Part shown: positions 39,601-51,311 of the stretch, in pieces
Position numbering within the stretch: the stretch's first letter is position 1
Layout of the letters: the number at the start of each line of letters is the position of its first letter
Assembly (NCBI RefSeq): GCF_014805685.1
Contig: NC_060891.1
Location: 1,146,001 to 1,210,000, forward strand
Origin: Silurus meridionalis
Lineage: Eukaryota > Chordata > Actinopteri > Siluriformes > Siluridae
Direction: 5' to 3'
DNA: 64,000 nt
The notes under the pieces: generated by a model
What the model was told of the DNA's origin: nothing
Database searches by the model: none
What the model saw: only the letters and a program-made list of their open reading frames with translations
Position numbers and translations under genes: made by a program

Positions 39601-42600
39601 GGTGGGATTCCCGCTGCCATGTCCAGTAATGGCTGAATGATGTCACTTTTGAACACGCTGTTCTTCTGCCACAGGTTAAGGACTCGGACGATTTTGCTCT
39701 GAAAAAGTTAATTAATGCGGTCATTTCACCACACTTGAATTTTTCTACTCCGGTGATCTTCAAGCCCAGAAATCTAATGCTGAGTAAAGGTTGAATGATT
39801 CATCGGTTTTATCAACCAAGCTATACCGATAGTTTTTCCGGGTTGCATTATAAAGTACGAGAGCGGCCTCTAGTGGCACATCACTGAAGCCATGTGCTGT
39901 TTATTTTATTTAGGATGTTTTCATGATTCAGTACTTTTTTAAATATTTGTAATAAAATGTAATACCATTTTACATCGAGTGTACGATCCAACCAAGCTAG
40001 CAGAAAATTCCAAAATTAGTGAAATTAGAGGTCGACGTCCACTATTAGTCGACCTCTAATGCTGAGCACAGAATAGCGTACGGAAATGAAATGTAACGGA
40101 CGTGTGAGAGATTGAAATATTTCCACATTTTGAGTAATTTATCATTACTTCTTCAGGCGATCGCCATTTACCACAAAAAGAGCGTACCTTATCATCAGAC
40201 GGGCATCTGTAGAGATTCTGGAAGGTGGTGATGATGTTCTTGCTGAAGCGTGGCGCGAACACATCCTTCTCCTGACCGAACTGGTGTCGCGACTGACGCA
40301 CGATTGAGTCGATGACATACAGACCGGGGACCTTGTACTCGGGCTTGCACTGTAAAATATTTCATTATATATAAACAAAACAAAAACAAAAAGGCACAAC
40401 AGATAAGAGTTAAGCTTAATAAAGTTTCGATGGCAAAACATTTTGGCTTTGTAATATCACTGACCTTCTGAATGAACTTCTCCACACTTTGGACCACATG
40501 TTTGTAGAACTAGGAAGAAAAAAAAAAAATTTCAGCAGAATTACTTTATACACTGACACAAAGGGTAATTTTCTTTCCTTTTTATTCCTCTTTTATGTTA
40601 TTAACCTATTATTTTGCTTTTTATTCCTCCCAGCATTATCCGTTATCTGCACAGAAAACATTTATTCAAACCACTCAAAATCATAAATAGCCCTGATTAC
40701 AGAAGGCATAGTTTAATCTCTACTTTGAAATGAAACAATGTAATTTGGACAAATTTTAGGACAAAATGTGTCACTACAGAACATGTTTAATCATTAAGGA
40801 CATTCCAGGTGAAGAAAGAAAAGAAAAGAAGTATTTACACAAGATCAGTTAAAGAAAATTGGTAAAATAATGATTAGATTAATAAATTAGATCTTGGATT
40901 ACCAAAATAAAAATATATGCTCGTGTTTATTGTGACTGTAGTTTTATTGTTACCCACAGTAACACTCCATGTTTTTATAAAAAAAAAATAATACAACTGC
41001 CCAGAAACTCAACGCTCTAATGGACATAATGATGCACCTACTGATCGACTAATGCGATCTAAATAGGGCTTTACTCAGACACATTCATGCTGAAACACAA
41101 AAACCTCCAGCTATTTGTTTTATTGTATTTCGGTTAAATGCCATCATTACCACTTTATTAATAAATAAGTCATGACTGATTTAGCAACATGGTATAAAAA
41201 ATTAATTTTAATGGATTTCTCTAAAAAGAAGAATTGAGATTTCTAGGCTAAATGAAGCTCAAAACACAGAACTCGATGTGATTTTAACAACATATGAAGC
41301 ATGTAACAGAATCGGGAGCTCGGTCAACGCGTGTTTAGATCTATAAAAAATAAAAACAAAAGATCTCTTTTATTAACGATTCGAAACTCGAATATCTGAA
41401 CTGAACTTGATGCATGTGTGATTCACACAACCTTTCACTTGAAATAGTCCAAATAACACTACAGAACCTGCGCATTCATATTTACTACATACTTCCTTGT
41501 TTGTTTTTACAAAAAAAAAAAGTTTTAAGTGCCCTCACATCCAAGTTTATACATTTGACTCTTAATCTCACACACAAACATACTCTATTAAATACTTAAA
41601 ATCGCTTTAATTTTAGTGTTTAAAACTGATTTTATTTTAAAGTGTAAAACAAGTGAATTTTTTTGGCCTCGAAATAAAATCGATTACTTTTACAAATCAC
41701 ACCTCAGTTCGATAAAACTGGAAACACCTGAAAACGTATTTTTTAAATGAAACCTGCCTATAAAGTGTCTTTAGACAAACAACAAACAAACAACAAACCC
41801 TGTAAAACAACAAGGATGCCAACACTGTTGCACTTCGCTTTAACCGTGACCTCAAATCCATGACCCAATCAGTGAATCCGTTATGATGGTAATCAGAAAT
41901 AAATCCTACATTCACTCTTTCTCACATCGACAACTTGATCAGCGACAGAATCTCCTCAACATAAACAAACAAATATCCTGAATCGATTAAAAAAATCGAT
42001 TTTTTTTGCGTTTTACAGCAAATCCAACAAAAATAAACAATCCAAAGCTTAATCTTCGGTTACTTGCAAATCTTACAAAGATGGAGATTCATTACTATAA
42101 ACACAAACAAAATTAATTTATTAATACTTATTTTATTGTAATATAAAACGGTTCATCATATTTTCATGAAGGTCTCACTGGAGTATTGAGTTCGACCACC
42201 AGATTATTACACGCAACCAGTAAAACATTCGATATTCACTTTAGACCGTTCGTCTGAGGACAGCTGGGAAGAACATCACCGAGAAATCAGTTGATAAATG
42301 TTTTGCTCTGCATACAGGAAGCCTTTATTTTAGTGTAAATAAACATTTATTAAAAATACCTTCAGAAATCACATGACCTTCTACTGTTAGGAAACATGTC
42401 TGCAAGATCATAAAAAACCCTCTACAGTTTCTCCTGTTCACTGACAGGAAGTGAATTCTGTACAAGAATGTCAACCGGCTGGAAAACGGCTTTTTCAATG
42501 TTTTGGGTTAAGCGTTGCCGCAATATTTTCAACAACCAAAACATCACCACTGTAGTTGTTGGATTGACAATTAGTATGTAGTGCAATTTTATATTATAGC

Positions 42601-42770
42601 TGATCACAACTACTCTGCCTAAAACCAATCATATTTCAACATCAACTACAAACAAAAACAGTCATTAGCATTAACTGGTTAACACACACTCTGCTACAAC
42701 ATCAAAGACACTAATAAGAGCAGTTCGTTACATGTATCTATATATACACTGCTTGACTTTGATCTCGCTG

Positions 42771-42845
<75 letters not shown>

Positions 42846-43253
42846 TAAAAACACTTCATCGTATAAATAAAAGAACCGAGCTAAACACTGAGTTAAGGTA
42901 CTCGATCCGTATAAACAAAGCGAATGAATAACATCAAGATGTCCGCAGGATGCAGTATTGCAGTAATAAGAGGTTTACGCTGAGTAAAAATTAGACAGTA
43001 AAGAAAACCACGAGGGAAAAATAAAGAAAATAATAAATCAGCAGTCATCTTTTCTCCAGTCCAAATGCTGTTGTGTTCATTACATGCACCTACATTAAGA
43101 TATAATATACCTGTAGAAGTTCTGATTCGTAGGACATTAAAACATAAATCAGAATACTAAAACGTCTCAAACACAGAAAGTGTAGTGCAGATTCTACTTA
43201 TAAAAACACGTTTTTTACTTTTAATACGAAGACATCACATGGGAATGGAATTG

Positions 43254-43319
<66 letters not shown>

Positions 43320-43973
43320 AATAAATAAATAAATGAGAAAAAAAAAACCATCAGTCACTTTGGTCGTTTTAAAACTAATATAGAAACGTTTAATAAAATA
43401 AAACATGCATCACCCTGGTCTTAGGCCGCTACTAATACAAATACTCTCCCACCTCCAAAGCTGCAGTCTTTTTACTTTTTGCAACTTTAAAGTTCCTTTG
43501 ATCCCATTCAAGTGGCAGTTCAGTGTTTAAGATGTTGGATTTCTAATGGGAAGGTCATGGGTTCAAATCCCAGCACCCTCAAGCTTCCATGGTAGAGCCC
43601 TAAACTGCTCAGCTGAATAAATTAGATTTACATTTGCGGCATTTAGCAGACGCCCTTGTCCAGAGCGAAGTACAAAAGCACCTTGAGATCAGGTAAATCG
43701 CTCTGGATGAACTTAAGTGCTGCACACATTTGCAGGCGGTATTTGTTGGTTAGATGAACACAGAAGTTTATACCTAAATGTCTGGACTTACAGGTGAAAT
43801 GTATAATCGTGTTTAATAAATGTTCATCACTAAATACGCAAACTCCTGGTGAAGGAAATCCAGAATTACCTTAAGTATTAGTGATGAATCCTAACTTTAA
43901 GAGAACTTTATCTGAACTTGTGTTTTGTTCAGTGTTGAAAGCCCTAACGTGAGTAATGGAGTAAAAACATGAA

Positions 43974-44012
<39 letters not shown>

Positions 44013-47000
44013 CAATGTGTCCTCTTACAATCTTTTCTACTGTCAGAAATGTATTCGTTTCTGGTTACGCCACACCCTGCTTCTGTATCTTTGTTTTGTT
44101 TTTTAAGACACGTGTGACACATGAAGCCCATGTTCCAGACTGCAAATCCAGTTTTTATGTATATACAATAACTTCCCTTCTGTTCGCTGCTCTAGGTGTC
44201 AGTTTTAGATGTTCTGAAGCAGGTAAACTCACAAACATCATGCAATCTGTGCTACATCTGCTCAGAGTGTAAGGAGAGTTAGAGCTCAGTTACTAATAAA
44301 CAGAAAGATCACGAAACAAATTTCATCCTGCCAATATGAAGTTCATTATTAACAGAGACTTAGGATTATTTACAAACAATTCAATTCTAATTTGTGCAGA
44401 CAAAATGACTGCTGCTGAAGTCGTTCGTATAATAAACTGTAGATGTGTGATTGTTTCAGACTGTACAAACATGTGAAGTTATATGTCTATCTATCTATCT
44501 ATCTATCTATCTATATAGAGAGAGAGAGAGAGAGAATTTTGATTCTACAGAGACTGGAATATGTTGGCAAAAATCTGATCTGTTGAATGCTACAAAAGTT
44601 CTAACACCACAGACTCCCATAATTCTGATAGCACCACATAAGAACCATGAGATTAACAACAAAAAAAAAACTTTTGTACTCAATGATTCTTAATTAACAC
44701 ACGGTCCTTAATGTTTCTGTTGCACGGGAAAAAAGTGGTTGCTACAGAAATGACGACGTAGAAGGCAAAAGAACAGGTGCATTAAAAACCTGTGATGTGC
44801 AACAGCACTAAAGAAACAACAGAAATAATAAAAACCTTCGGGAAAATCACAACCCGAAGTAACAGTACTACGATGTGAAAGTTAATTAAAGCAACTTTTT
44901 TTGTTACTTCACTACTTTTCGCATTTCTTCAATCGAAAATTTTTCAATAAAACGCTGCAGAACAGAAAACAGCTATTATCTTATATAACTAAATGTGTGT
45001 ATGCGTATCCAGAAGTGTTAGATTGTGTAAAATCATGGACTGGAAGAGTGTGCATTGTTTAAAATAGAATTGGGTGCCCTTTTGCAGTAAATGTGAAAGT
45101 AAATATGCTGGATATCTACAGGGCTTTAGAGCACACATCAGAGTCGTGTACTGATAGCAAGAGAAGGAAAACACTGCAGAAGATGGAAGTGGATTAATCC
45201 AGGCAGGACATGAAAAATCAATATTTTCTGGCTCACAAACAGCAGCCAACATACTAAATACGATTCAATGCAGTATAAGAAATCCAAAGGATGGATTTCC
45301 ACCAAACCAGATGTTCTATCTGACTAGCAGAGCTAAAGACTAAACATCACATTTACCACGAGCTCATACTTCTACCTGTAATAGAGGTCGACCAATTCAT
45401 CGGTTTTGCAGATTAATCGGCACCGCTGATAAGAGTTTTTCTGGGTTGCGTTACGCAGTACGAGAGCGCCCTCTAGAGGCGAATCACTGATGCCGCATGC
45501 TGTTTATTTTGAAGGCATGCCTTTTATTTTCCACAATATTTATTAATATACTTCAGATCATTAATTTCATTCAGCAATGTTTTATGATTAAGTCCTGTAT
45601 TTTTTTGTAATAAAGTTTATTACTATTTTACGTGGATTGTTTGTTTTGCATTTTACAAACAAATCGGTCGATTTATCGGATATCAGCAAGTAACAATCCA
45701 ACCTAGCTATCGGAATCGAAAAACTCTAGGAAGAGCACCACAGACACATTATTTGCTTTGAGAATGTTGATGGAGAAGTATAGAGAAGGTCAGAAGGAGT
45801 TGCATTGTGTGTTTGTGGATTTAGAGAAAGCGTACGACAGGGTGGAGAGAGGAGTTGTGGTATTGTGTGAGGAAATCAGGCGTGTCGGAAGCATGCGAGG
45901 GTGGTGCAGGACATGTATGAGGACAGTGTGACAGCAATGAAAGTTCAAGGTGGCGGTTGGACTGCATCAAGGATCGGCTCTGAGCCCTTTCCTGTTTGCA
46001 GTGGTGATGGACAGGTTGACAAACACCAGTCTAAATCTACTATGATGTTTGTGGATGATGTTATTTGTGGTGGGAGTAGAGAGCAGGTTGAGAAGGCTAA
46101 TATTTGAGCCTGGAGAGGTGGAGGTAGATGCTGGAGAGAAGGGGGGGGAGTCAGTAGGAGTAAGATAGAGTACATGTGTGTGAATGAGAGGGAGGGCAGT
46201 GGAGGGGTGCGGTTACAGGGAGAAGAGGTGGAGAAGGTGGAGGAGTTCAGGTACCTGGGGTCAACAGAGCAGAGTAATGGAGAGTGTGTTAGAGAAGAGA
46301 AGAAAAGAGTGCAGGCAGGGTGGAGTGGGTGGAGAAGAGTGATAGCAGGAGTGATTTGTGATAGAAGAGTATCTGTGAGAGTGAAAGGGAAAGTTTATAG
46401 GACTGTGGTGAGACCTGAGATGTTGTATGGTTTAGAGACAGTGGCATTGAGTAAAAGACAGGAGGTGGAGCTGGAGGTAGCAGAGCTGAAGATGTTGAGG
46501 TTTTCGTTGGGAGTGATGACGATGGACAGGATTAGAAATGAGTTTATTAGAGGGACAGCGCATGTGGGACGTTTTGGAGACAAGGTAAGGGAGGTGTAAT
46601 TGAGATGGTTTGGACATGTGCAGACATGCACCAGGAAGGAGGGAAAAAAGAAGTGAGGGAAGACATGCAGGTAGTTGGTTTGAAAAAGGCAGATGTAGAA
46701 AACAGAGGGGTATAGAGACGGATGATCCGCTGTGGTGACACCTAATGGAAGAAGCCGAAAGAAGAAGAAGAAAAAGTAGTAGACCTCTAGTTTATAACAC
46801 ATAGTTAAAGAAACCATATTCATCAGCACACCTATTGGGCATGTTAAAATGTGCTTCCCGGGCTCAAATATTAGCCTTTAGTTTTCTTGCATTAAGACTT
46901 AAAAGACAAAAACTTTTGCTTTCATCATGTTTAGGCAGGTCTTTCGCTTGTTGAACTAAAAACACAACCATCGAACTAAAATAACAGCATCTGAAACAGA

Positions 47001-48929
47001 GATCTGAGCAACTTTCAGTCAAACTCTAGCGCAGTTTCAGTTTCAGCGATTATGTGATTTCAATCGGAACGAACCCAAATACAGAAAATGAACCAAACAA
47101 TCACGGCGAGCGCTTTGGGCATACGAACGATATTTTCCGTAGATTCGAGATGCAAAAATGAGCTGGGAAGCAAAGAAGAGCTGTTCTGGCTAATAAAGAA
47201 GGAAACTTAGAGCAGATACACGAATACACAAAATGCTTTAAAAGTTTTGGCATTTCTATATCGAGTGAATTTCTATTTCTATATACACGTGTGTGTAGGT
47301 TTGATTACTTTCCATGGCCACCTCGCCCAAAAAAACCCCACCATTCATCAGACAATTGATTTACTTTCTAAGAAGGTTTTTAATGTAATCATGTTTATGC
47401 AGCCTTCAGCAAAACATCAGCAGAGGATCAGATATCGAATATAACACTCCGTCCTTGCTACATACATTTCAATTATATCCAAGTCTCATCAGCAGATTTC
47501 ATTTCTCTCCACATGGCTAACCATCATCTGATCTGTCTGCTCAGAAACCAGAAATCCAAAGCTAATGGTCACTTCCAGGTTCTGTTTCTCAGCCAGCTCA
47601 ATTACATGAGATTCTACTAGAAATGCACAAGTAGCGTACAAGCGCAGTCTATCAAAGTATCGCAGAAGTACTCAAGAAATTAAAACAAATGTGTTTAGGA
47701 AACAATCAGACCTCGTTAAAATGCACACAACTTACAGCAAACGCCTGAATCAACACCACCAAACATCTCCTCTGTTCAGGACTGCAGACTGGACCTACAC
47801 AACTCCTACACAACTCCAAAGCAGTAGATATAACCTGTGTGTGTGTGTGTGTGTGTGCGTGTGTGTGTACAAGTCAGAGCACTTAAGAGTCATTTATTTG
47901 GTTTCTTGATGTTCCATGGTCCTATTAAAACAGCCCATCTCCTACCTAAGCTGGTTAGGGGTTCACATATCACTCTGAAACACTCTCTCTCTCTCTCTCT
48001 CTTTTTCCCCTCTCTCTCTCACACTCCCCCCATCATCCAGTGCTTTGGGGTGCTGGAGAGCTGCTGAGGGAAGGGGAAAGAGGTGTTATTCACATTTAAA
48101 CAAACATTAAACAACTGCAAACAATCAGAAAACAAACTTCACACAGTGACGGCTTGTACATGTGCACATTCAGATGTGAGAAAAAAAGATTTTGGGGATT
48201 AAAATGTGAAAAATAATGAGAAATTATCTGAACGTGACTCAGACTCGGGTGTTAATTAAATATTTTCATCTTTTAGACTGCCAACAAACACACAACATGG
48301 CTCGAGTTTACTTTTAACAAGTCCCAATTTTTGGGTTATTTATGGCGGATTTGCGATCGTCTTAACGCCGCGCTTATTTTCCTCCAACAAAACATCTCAA
48401 AGCATGTCATTCCTCTCATTTATTTTGGGTACAAACCCGTGTTTTTAACCGTTTCTATTTACATTAATGACGTTTTTGCTAATGGTGGTACAGAGGCCTG
48501 GCAGAAGAGTCCAACAGAAAAATCGTAAGGATTGAATAAGAAGCACAGGCTTGTAGATCACTGAGTCACTTGGCATCATTGGTGATGAATCCATTAGTAT
48601 GTGGACACTTGATCATCCCTGTCCTGCACGAGTCAATACAAAGTGAACCCTGAGAGAGTTACAGCGATTCCTGTGCATAATTATTTTAGGGGGGTGAAAA
48701 AAAAGAATCACTACATCAGATACACAGAGTCAAACATCCTTTAACCAAACTACACACTTTTCTGAGTTTAACCAGAACTAATTATTGTACATGTGATAAA
48801 TTAACTTCTTCCTTTTATTTATTTTTTTATGTGTCAAAATAAATTAATAGATAAAACAAAAAAAAATGTATACATAAACCCAAGATTTTATAAATGTATA
48901 GAAACCTAAAAAAAAAAATAATAATAAAA

Positions 48930-48977
<48 letters not shown>

Positions 48978-50905
48978 GGATCTAATTAGGTTTTTAATTA
49001 TTTATTTGGATTCTTTTTTTTATTTTATTTTTTATATTATTATTTATATTATATAAAAATAAATAAAAATACATGTGCTTTCAGGAGACTTTAAAACGTA
49101 AACCCGTGAAACAATTCGTCGAGCGATCTGACATTTCGTTTAAAATATAAAACATCTGGAACGCTTGGACTTTACATTCGTGTATGAATTTGACGGTTTT
49201 CCGCACACGTTTTAACGTCATAAATCCAAGCAATTATGGATGATCAGAGATTTCTGTAGGTTTCACCTCGTAACTTTCTGAACACTGGATCTGAGCTTTA
49301 ACAGCCAAAAGCTGCTGACCAATCAGAATCGAGGATTTAAGGGGTTTCCTACAACAGACATGCTTTAGAGGGAAAAGTCGTCCCTGAAGGAAAAGACTTT
49401 GCTACTAAAAAAAAAAAAAAAGCTGTCTGGTTCCACAATTACTGTGATGTGTTTATATTTAATAATGACCCAAAATAAATACCCAGACAGTAAAGCTGCG
49501 ATTTGAGACGCCGCATGTTTTTCCACAGTGTCCATTTTTTAGACTTTATAATTAAAAGCAAATAAATAAATTATTTCAAACTCAACTGGTGTGATAAAGA
49601 AATGAGTTATGGCAGAGATCTGAAATGAAAAAGGGTTGATTAAGTATTAATTTATGCATCACTGTGCTACCAGGAGGATGCTGGGAGGAAACCCTGAACT
49701 GATCAAACCTTCTCTCTTCCCACATGCATGTGTCCAGATACTTACCTTTATCGCTTTAATGGCCGACTTGGTGATCTGGGTCATCTTGGCTTTGGAGATC
49801 GGAGGCTTGTATTCGTTCAGGGAATACAGCTGAGAAGAAAAAAAACAAAACACACGTGTTATTGATCATCATCAGCTCTTGAATTCTTCACAATGCTCAC
49901 GTTACAAGCACAGGAGCAGATACAGAGCACTATTAATGGCTTTATCGTTACGGTATCGTGTTTGTGATTTCATAACATTTCGTAGAGAAAATTCTGTATT
50001 TCGCACGAATCCCAGCGATCCCTCAAACGACACGTTATAACAACTGCTACTTTAAAGCGTTCCTGTACACAGTTTTCCATTACTTTAATATCTACGCAAC
50101 TGAGCTCGAGAAGCAAAACAGACACCAGGACGAACGTGTGATTCTTCCACGTTTAATGATCATATTATTCAGTAAAAATATTAAATAATGCACGTAAAAA
50201 AAATCCAGATGTTTGCTCTGTCTCCACGTTAGGACCCATTTCCGGTTTGCATCCTCATCACATCTTTCAAACCCCCACCAATAAAACACTACAATCATGT
50301 GGATTTATTTCCCAATTTCCAAAAGATGTATATTATCAAAGGAAGCAACGTGTCCTGTTGTGTCGAGGAAAAAACAAACGACTTATATTTCAGACTGACC
50401 TCCAAAATAACTTTAAATTAATTATAAAATAAAAGTCTATTTATATACAGAACAGATTGATGTTGTGAGTTGGCAATTACTCAGGACAACAAACGCTAGG
50501 TATGCTAATCATGCAGCTTCAAAAAGAACCTATAACTAGATAAAATAATACAAATAAAATAAAAAATAACACTAAATATCAACATTATGTGCATTATGAC
50601 ATGCCAGCTAGCAACCGAGCAACACGGCTAGCATGCTAGCGGCTTTTGTATTAGCGCGCTCATATTAGCGGGGCTGCGTGGTGTTTATTAGCACCAACGT
50701 TATAAATTATACAGAGCTAATAGAGCTGAAATGCACATTTTAATAGAATAAAGTCTATTTATTTAGCGAACCGGTTCCGAGCTGAAACGCTGCTGTTGAC
50801 GTCAGGGGCCTACAGGCGCTTAGCATGAGCTCCAGACTCATAATAATAATAATAATAGTGTTGAAGCGAACAAACCTCGCCGTTAAACGACTTAACAGCC
50901 TCCAT
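33718..50905 (-). CDS. scaf8: SCAF8, SR-related CTD-associated factor 8 (complete, 20 coding exons)
   Basis: This nuclear protein binds the phosphorylated C-terminal domain of RNA polymerase II and, in the known family, prevents early transcript termination. Joined exons are 50905-50876, 49829-49746, 40509-40465, 40349-40188, 39698-39542, 39377-39250, 38416-38240, 38153-38074, 37982-37862, 37760-37629, 37525-37416, 37339-37146, 37063-36963, 36825-36712, 36568-36412, 36324-36194, 36072-35934, 35636-35571, 35489-35280 and 35165-33718. They total 3786 nt, giving 1261 residues plus TAA, close to human SCAF8 (about 1271). Every junction is in phase with AG acceptors and GT donors, except one GC donor. 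Order: CTD-interacting domain (about 1-140), Gln-rich/alanine segment (203-261), Arg-Ser segment (373-474), RRM (about 474-548), Pro-rich region, then an Asp/Arg-rich tail. SCAF8 is preferred over SCAF4 because the N-terminus, the DFDDRRRPWERQ motif and the acidic C-terminus follow SCAF8. Start and splice calls are manual. Confidence 0.95.
36194..37339 (-). CDS. scaf8: scaf8 exons 12-16: SR region and RNA recognition motif
   Basis: Exon 12 is a run of Arg-Ser and Lys-Arg-rich sequence ending RQKKGLPPIRS. Exon 13 begins the RRM with RNP2 (TLWVGQ) and EEFGQIESIN. Exon 14 carries the RNP1-like segment RGCAYICMV. Exon 15 continues with IAWALNKGVKQEYKQFW and GGMIDQETVNS. Exon 16 is a 43-residue linker rich in Pro, Gln and Thr. 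Family knowledge says the single RRM binds RNA. The residue positions are about 474-548 in the assembled protein. Confidence 0.93.
37416..38416 (-). CDS. scaf8: scaf8 exons 7-11: Gln-rich linker and start of the SR segment
   Basis: Exon 7 encodes a glutamine and leucine-rich stretch followed by QLTAAAAANTLNPLEQR. Exon 8 gives QFDFGGESEPSDDSK and exon 9 LFHQLAEQLQQQNLEQ. Exon 10 ends DNQQQ at a non-canonical GC donor. Exon 11 resumes DMDLDEGQD and ends in RSRTRSRSRSR. Phases 0, 2, 0, 0 and 2 link without conflict. This part is probably disordered and low in conservation outside the quoted motifs. Confidence 0.9.
38554..38567 (-). promoter_or_regulatory. CTCF-like motif in scaf8 intron 6
   Basis: Read on the minus strand the site is CCACTAGATGGCGC, which matches the CTCF core at every strongly constrained position. 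It sits in an intron with no recognised repeat around it. Confidence 0.5.
39250..40509 (-). CDS. scaf8: scaf8 exons 3-6: remainder of the CTD-interacting domain
   Basis: Exon 3 (15 codons), exon 4 (54 codons), exon 5 and exon 6 complete the helical CID fold that reads phosphorylated heptads. Visible signatures are FYKHVVQSVEKFIQK, VIDSIVRQSRHQFGQEKD, FAPRFSKNIITTFQNLYRC and KIVRVLNLWQKN, all typical of the SCAF4/SCAF8 CID. Exon 6 carries ThrPro repeats (TPATPATPAN) followed by AAVAQILQSPQGQQ. Introns 3 and 4 are short (115 and 489 nt); a MITE copy sits in intron 4. Confidence 0.93.
39785..40059. mobile_element. TAGAGGTCGAC-type MITE, copy 1 (scaf8 intron 4)
   Basis: The element has a decayed left end (TAAAGGTTGAATGATTCATC) and ends in GTCGACCTCTA; the last 37 bp form a hairpin (ATTAGAGGTCGAC with its inverse). 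Interior GGGTTGCATTATAAAGTACG and GAGAGCGGCCTCTAGTGGCA match copy 2 at 45382. Confidence 0.7.
42773..42838. repeat. (AT)n run in scaf8 intron 2
   Basis: About 33 AT units, self-complementary. Confidence 0.95.
43257..43314. repeat. (TA)n run in scaf8 intron 2
   Basis: About 28 TA units, followed by AAATAAATAAAT. It is the second of three AT runs within 1.3 kb. Confidence 0.95.
43505..43730 (+). mobile_element. tRNA-derived SINE with an inverted tail inserted
   Basis: The head has a pol III B box (GGTTCAAATCC at 43560-43570) and the phrase GGTAGAGCCCTAAACTGCTC. The expected forward tail (TAAATCGCTCTGGATGAA) occurs only after an inserted reversed tail (TTTACATTTGCGGCATTTAG and CAGACGCCC), so two copies are nested head-on. 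It lies in scaf8 intron 2. Confidence 0.75.
43977..44007. repeat. (AT)n run in scaf8 intron 2
   Basis: About 15 AT units, the third AT run of the cluster. Confidence 0.9.
44482..44535. repeat. compound (CTAT)n(GA)n microsatellite
   Basis: About eight CTAT units followed by ten GA units in scaf8 intron 2. Confidence 0.9.
45382..46789. mobile_element. TAGAGGTCGAC-type MITE, copy 2, split by a LINE fragment
   Basis: The left end TAGAGGTCGACCAATTCATC is at 45382 and the inverse end TAGACCTCTA closes at 46789. Both lie in scaf8 intron 2. Interior sequence to about 45730 matches copy 1; the remainder is LINE sequence that inserted near the right end. Confidence 0.65.
45733..46776 (+). mobile_element. 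non-LTR retrotransposon (LINE) 3' fragment
   Basis: Forward frames encode reverse-transcriptase remnants: FVDLEKAYDRVERG, a MMFVDDVI catalytic-type box (Asp-Asp present), then SKIEYMCVNEREG, VEEFRYLGST, RVSVRVKGKVYRTVVRPEML and the C-terminal MLRFSLGVMTMDRIRNEFIR. It ends with GGATGATCCGCTGTGG and a GAAGAAGAAG tail. Several frameshifts and deletions are present, and the 5' half is missing. The clade is probably RTE-like but is not proven here. Confidence 0.8.
48934..48968. repeat. (AT)n run
   Basis: About 17 AT units in an AT-rich portion (48780-49080) of scaf8 intron 2. Confidence 0.9.
49746..50905 (-). CDS. scaf8: scaf8 exons 1-2: start codon and first half of the CTD-interacting domain
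   Basis: Exon 1 codes only ten residues (MEAVKSFNGE) and ends at a GTTTGT donor. Exon 2 (49829-49746) adds 28 residues with the family signature YKPPISKAKM and ends at GTAAG. The chosen ATG at 50905 sits in ACCATGG, an ideal Kozak context. Another in-frame ATG lies three codons upstream at 50914 and would add MST; the family start is the MEAV one. The intron between them is about 1.05 kb. Confidence 0.9.
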
Positions 50906-50914
50906 GGTGGACAT

Positions 50915-51130
50915 CGTCTTTATTTTATTAGTACCAGATTGAATAATTTAAATCTTTTTTCTCTCGCCCTGTGCCGGTCACAGCCCGGGAGATGGAGCAG
51001 GAGCTGAAGCTGGCTGCATGGCGCTGCTCGCAGTCTGAGTGGATGAGATGGAGGAGCCCCGGCGCTAATATGGCCGCCACGCGATGTGCGGAGCCGCCGC
51101 TAGAGGGAGACAGTTACAACGTCCGAGCGC
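50915..51130 (-). promoter_or_regulatory. scaf8: scaf8 promoter and 5' UTR region
   Basis: The segment just upstream of the scaf8 ATG is richer in CpG than its surroundings (GGCGC, GCCGCC, CACGCG, CCGAGCGCGC). It contains AATATGGCCGCCA at 51067-51079, one mismatch from a YY1-type core often found near start sites, and CCGCTAGAGGGAGA at 51097-51110. The exact transcription start cannot be read from sequence. Confidence 0.5.
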
Positions 51131-51311
51131 GCTCTATTATAAACCTAGGGGGTGGGGGGGACTTTGTAAAAAAAACAATTAAGTACACGTGAAATTGAAA
51201 TACTCATTTAAATCCACGTGTAATGCGTACAAGTTTAGTAAAACGAAAACGATTTTACAAACTATAAATGAAATAAAACTTCCATTAAAAAATGAGCAAT
51301 TTTTTATGCAT

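Noticed and set aside
43505..43580. tRNA gene
   Set aside because: The B box and A-box-like segment belong to a SINE head; cloverleaf pairing is not maintained.
46174..46599. 141-codon frame as a possible host gene
   Set aside because: It is the C-terminal part of a LINE reverse-transcriptase protein, with a damaged 5' side and a GAAGAAG tail.
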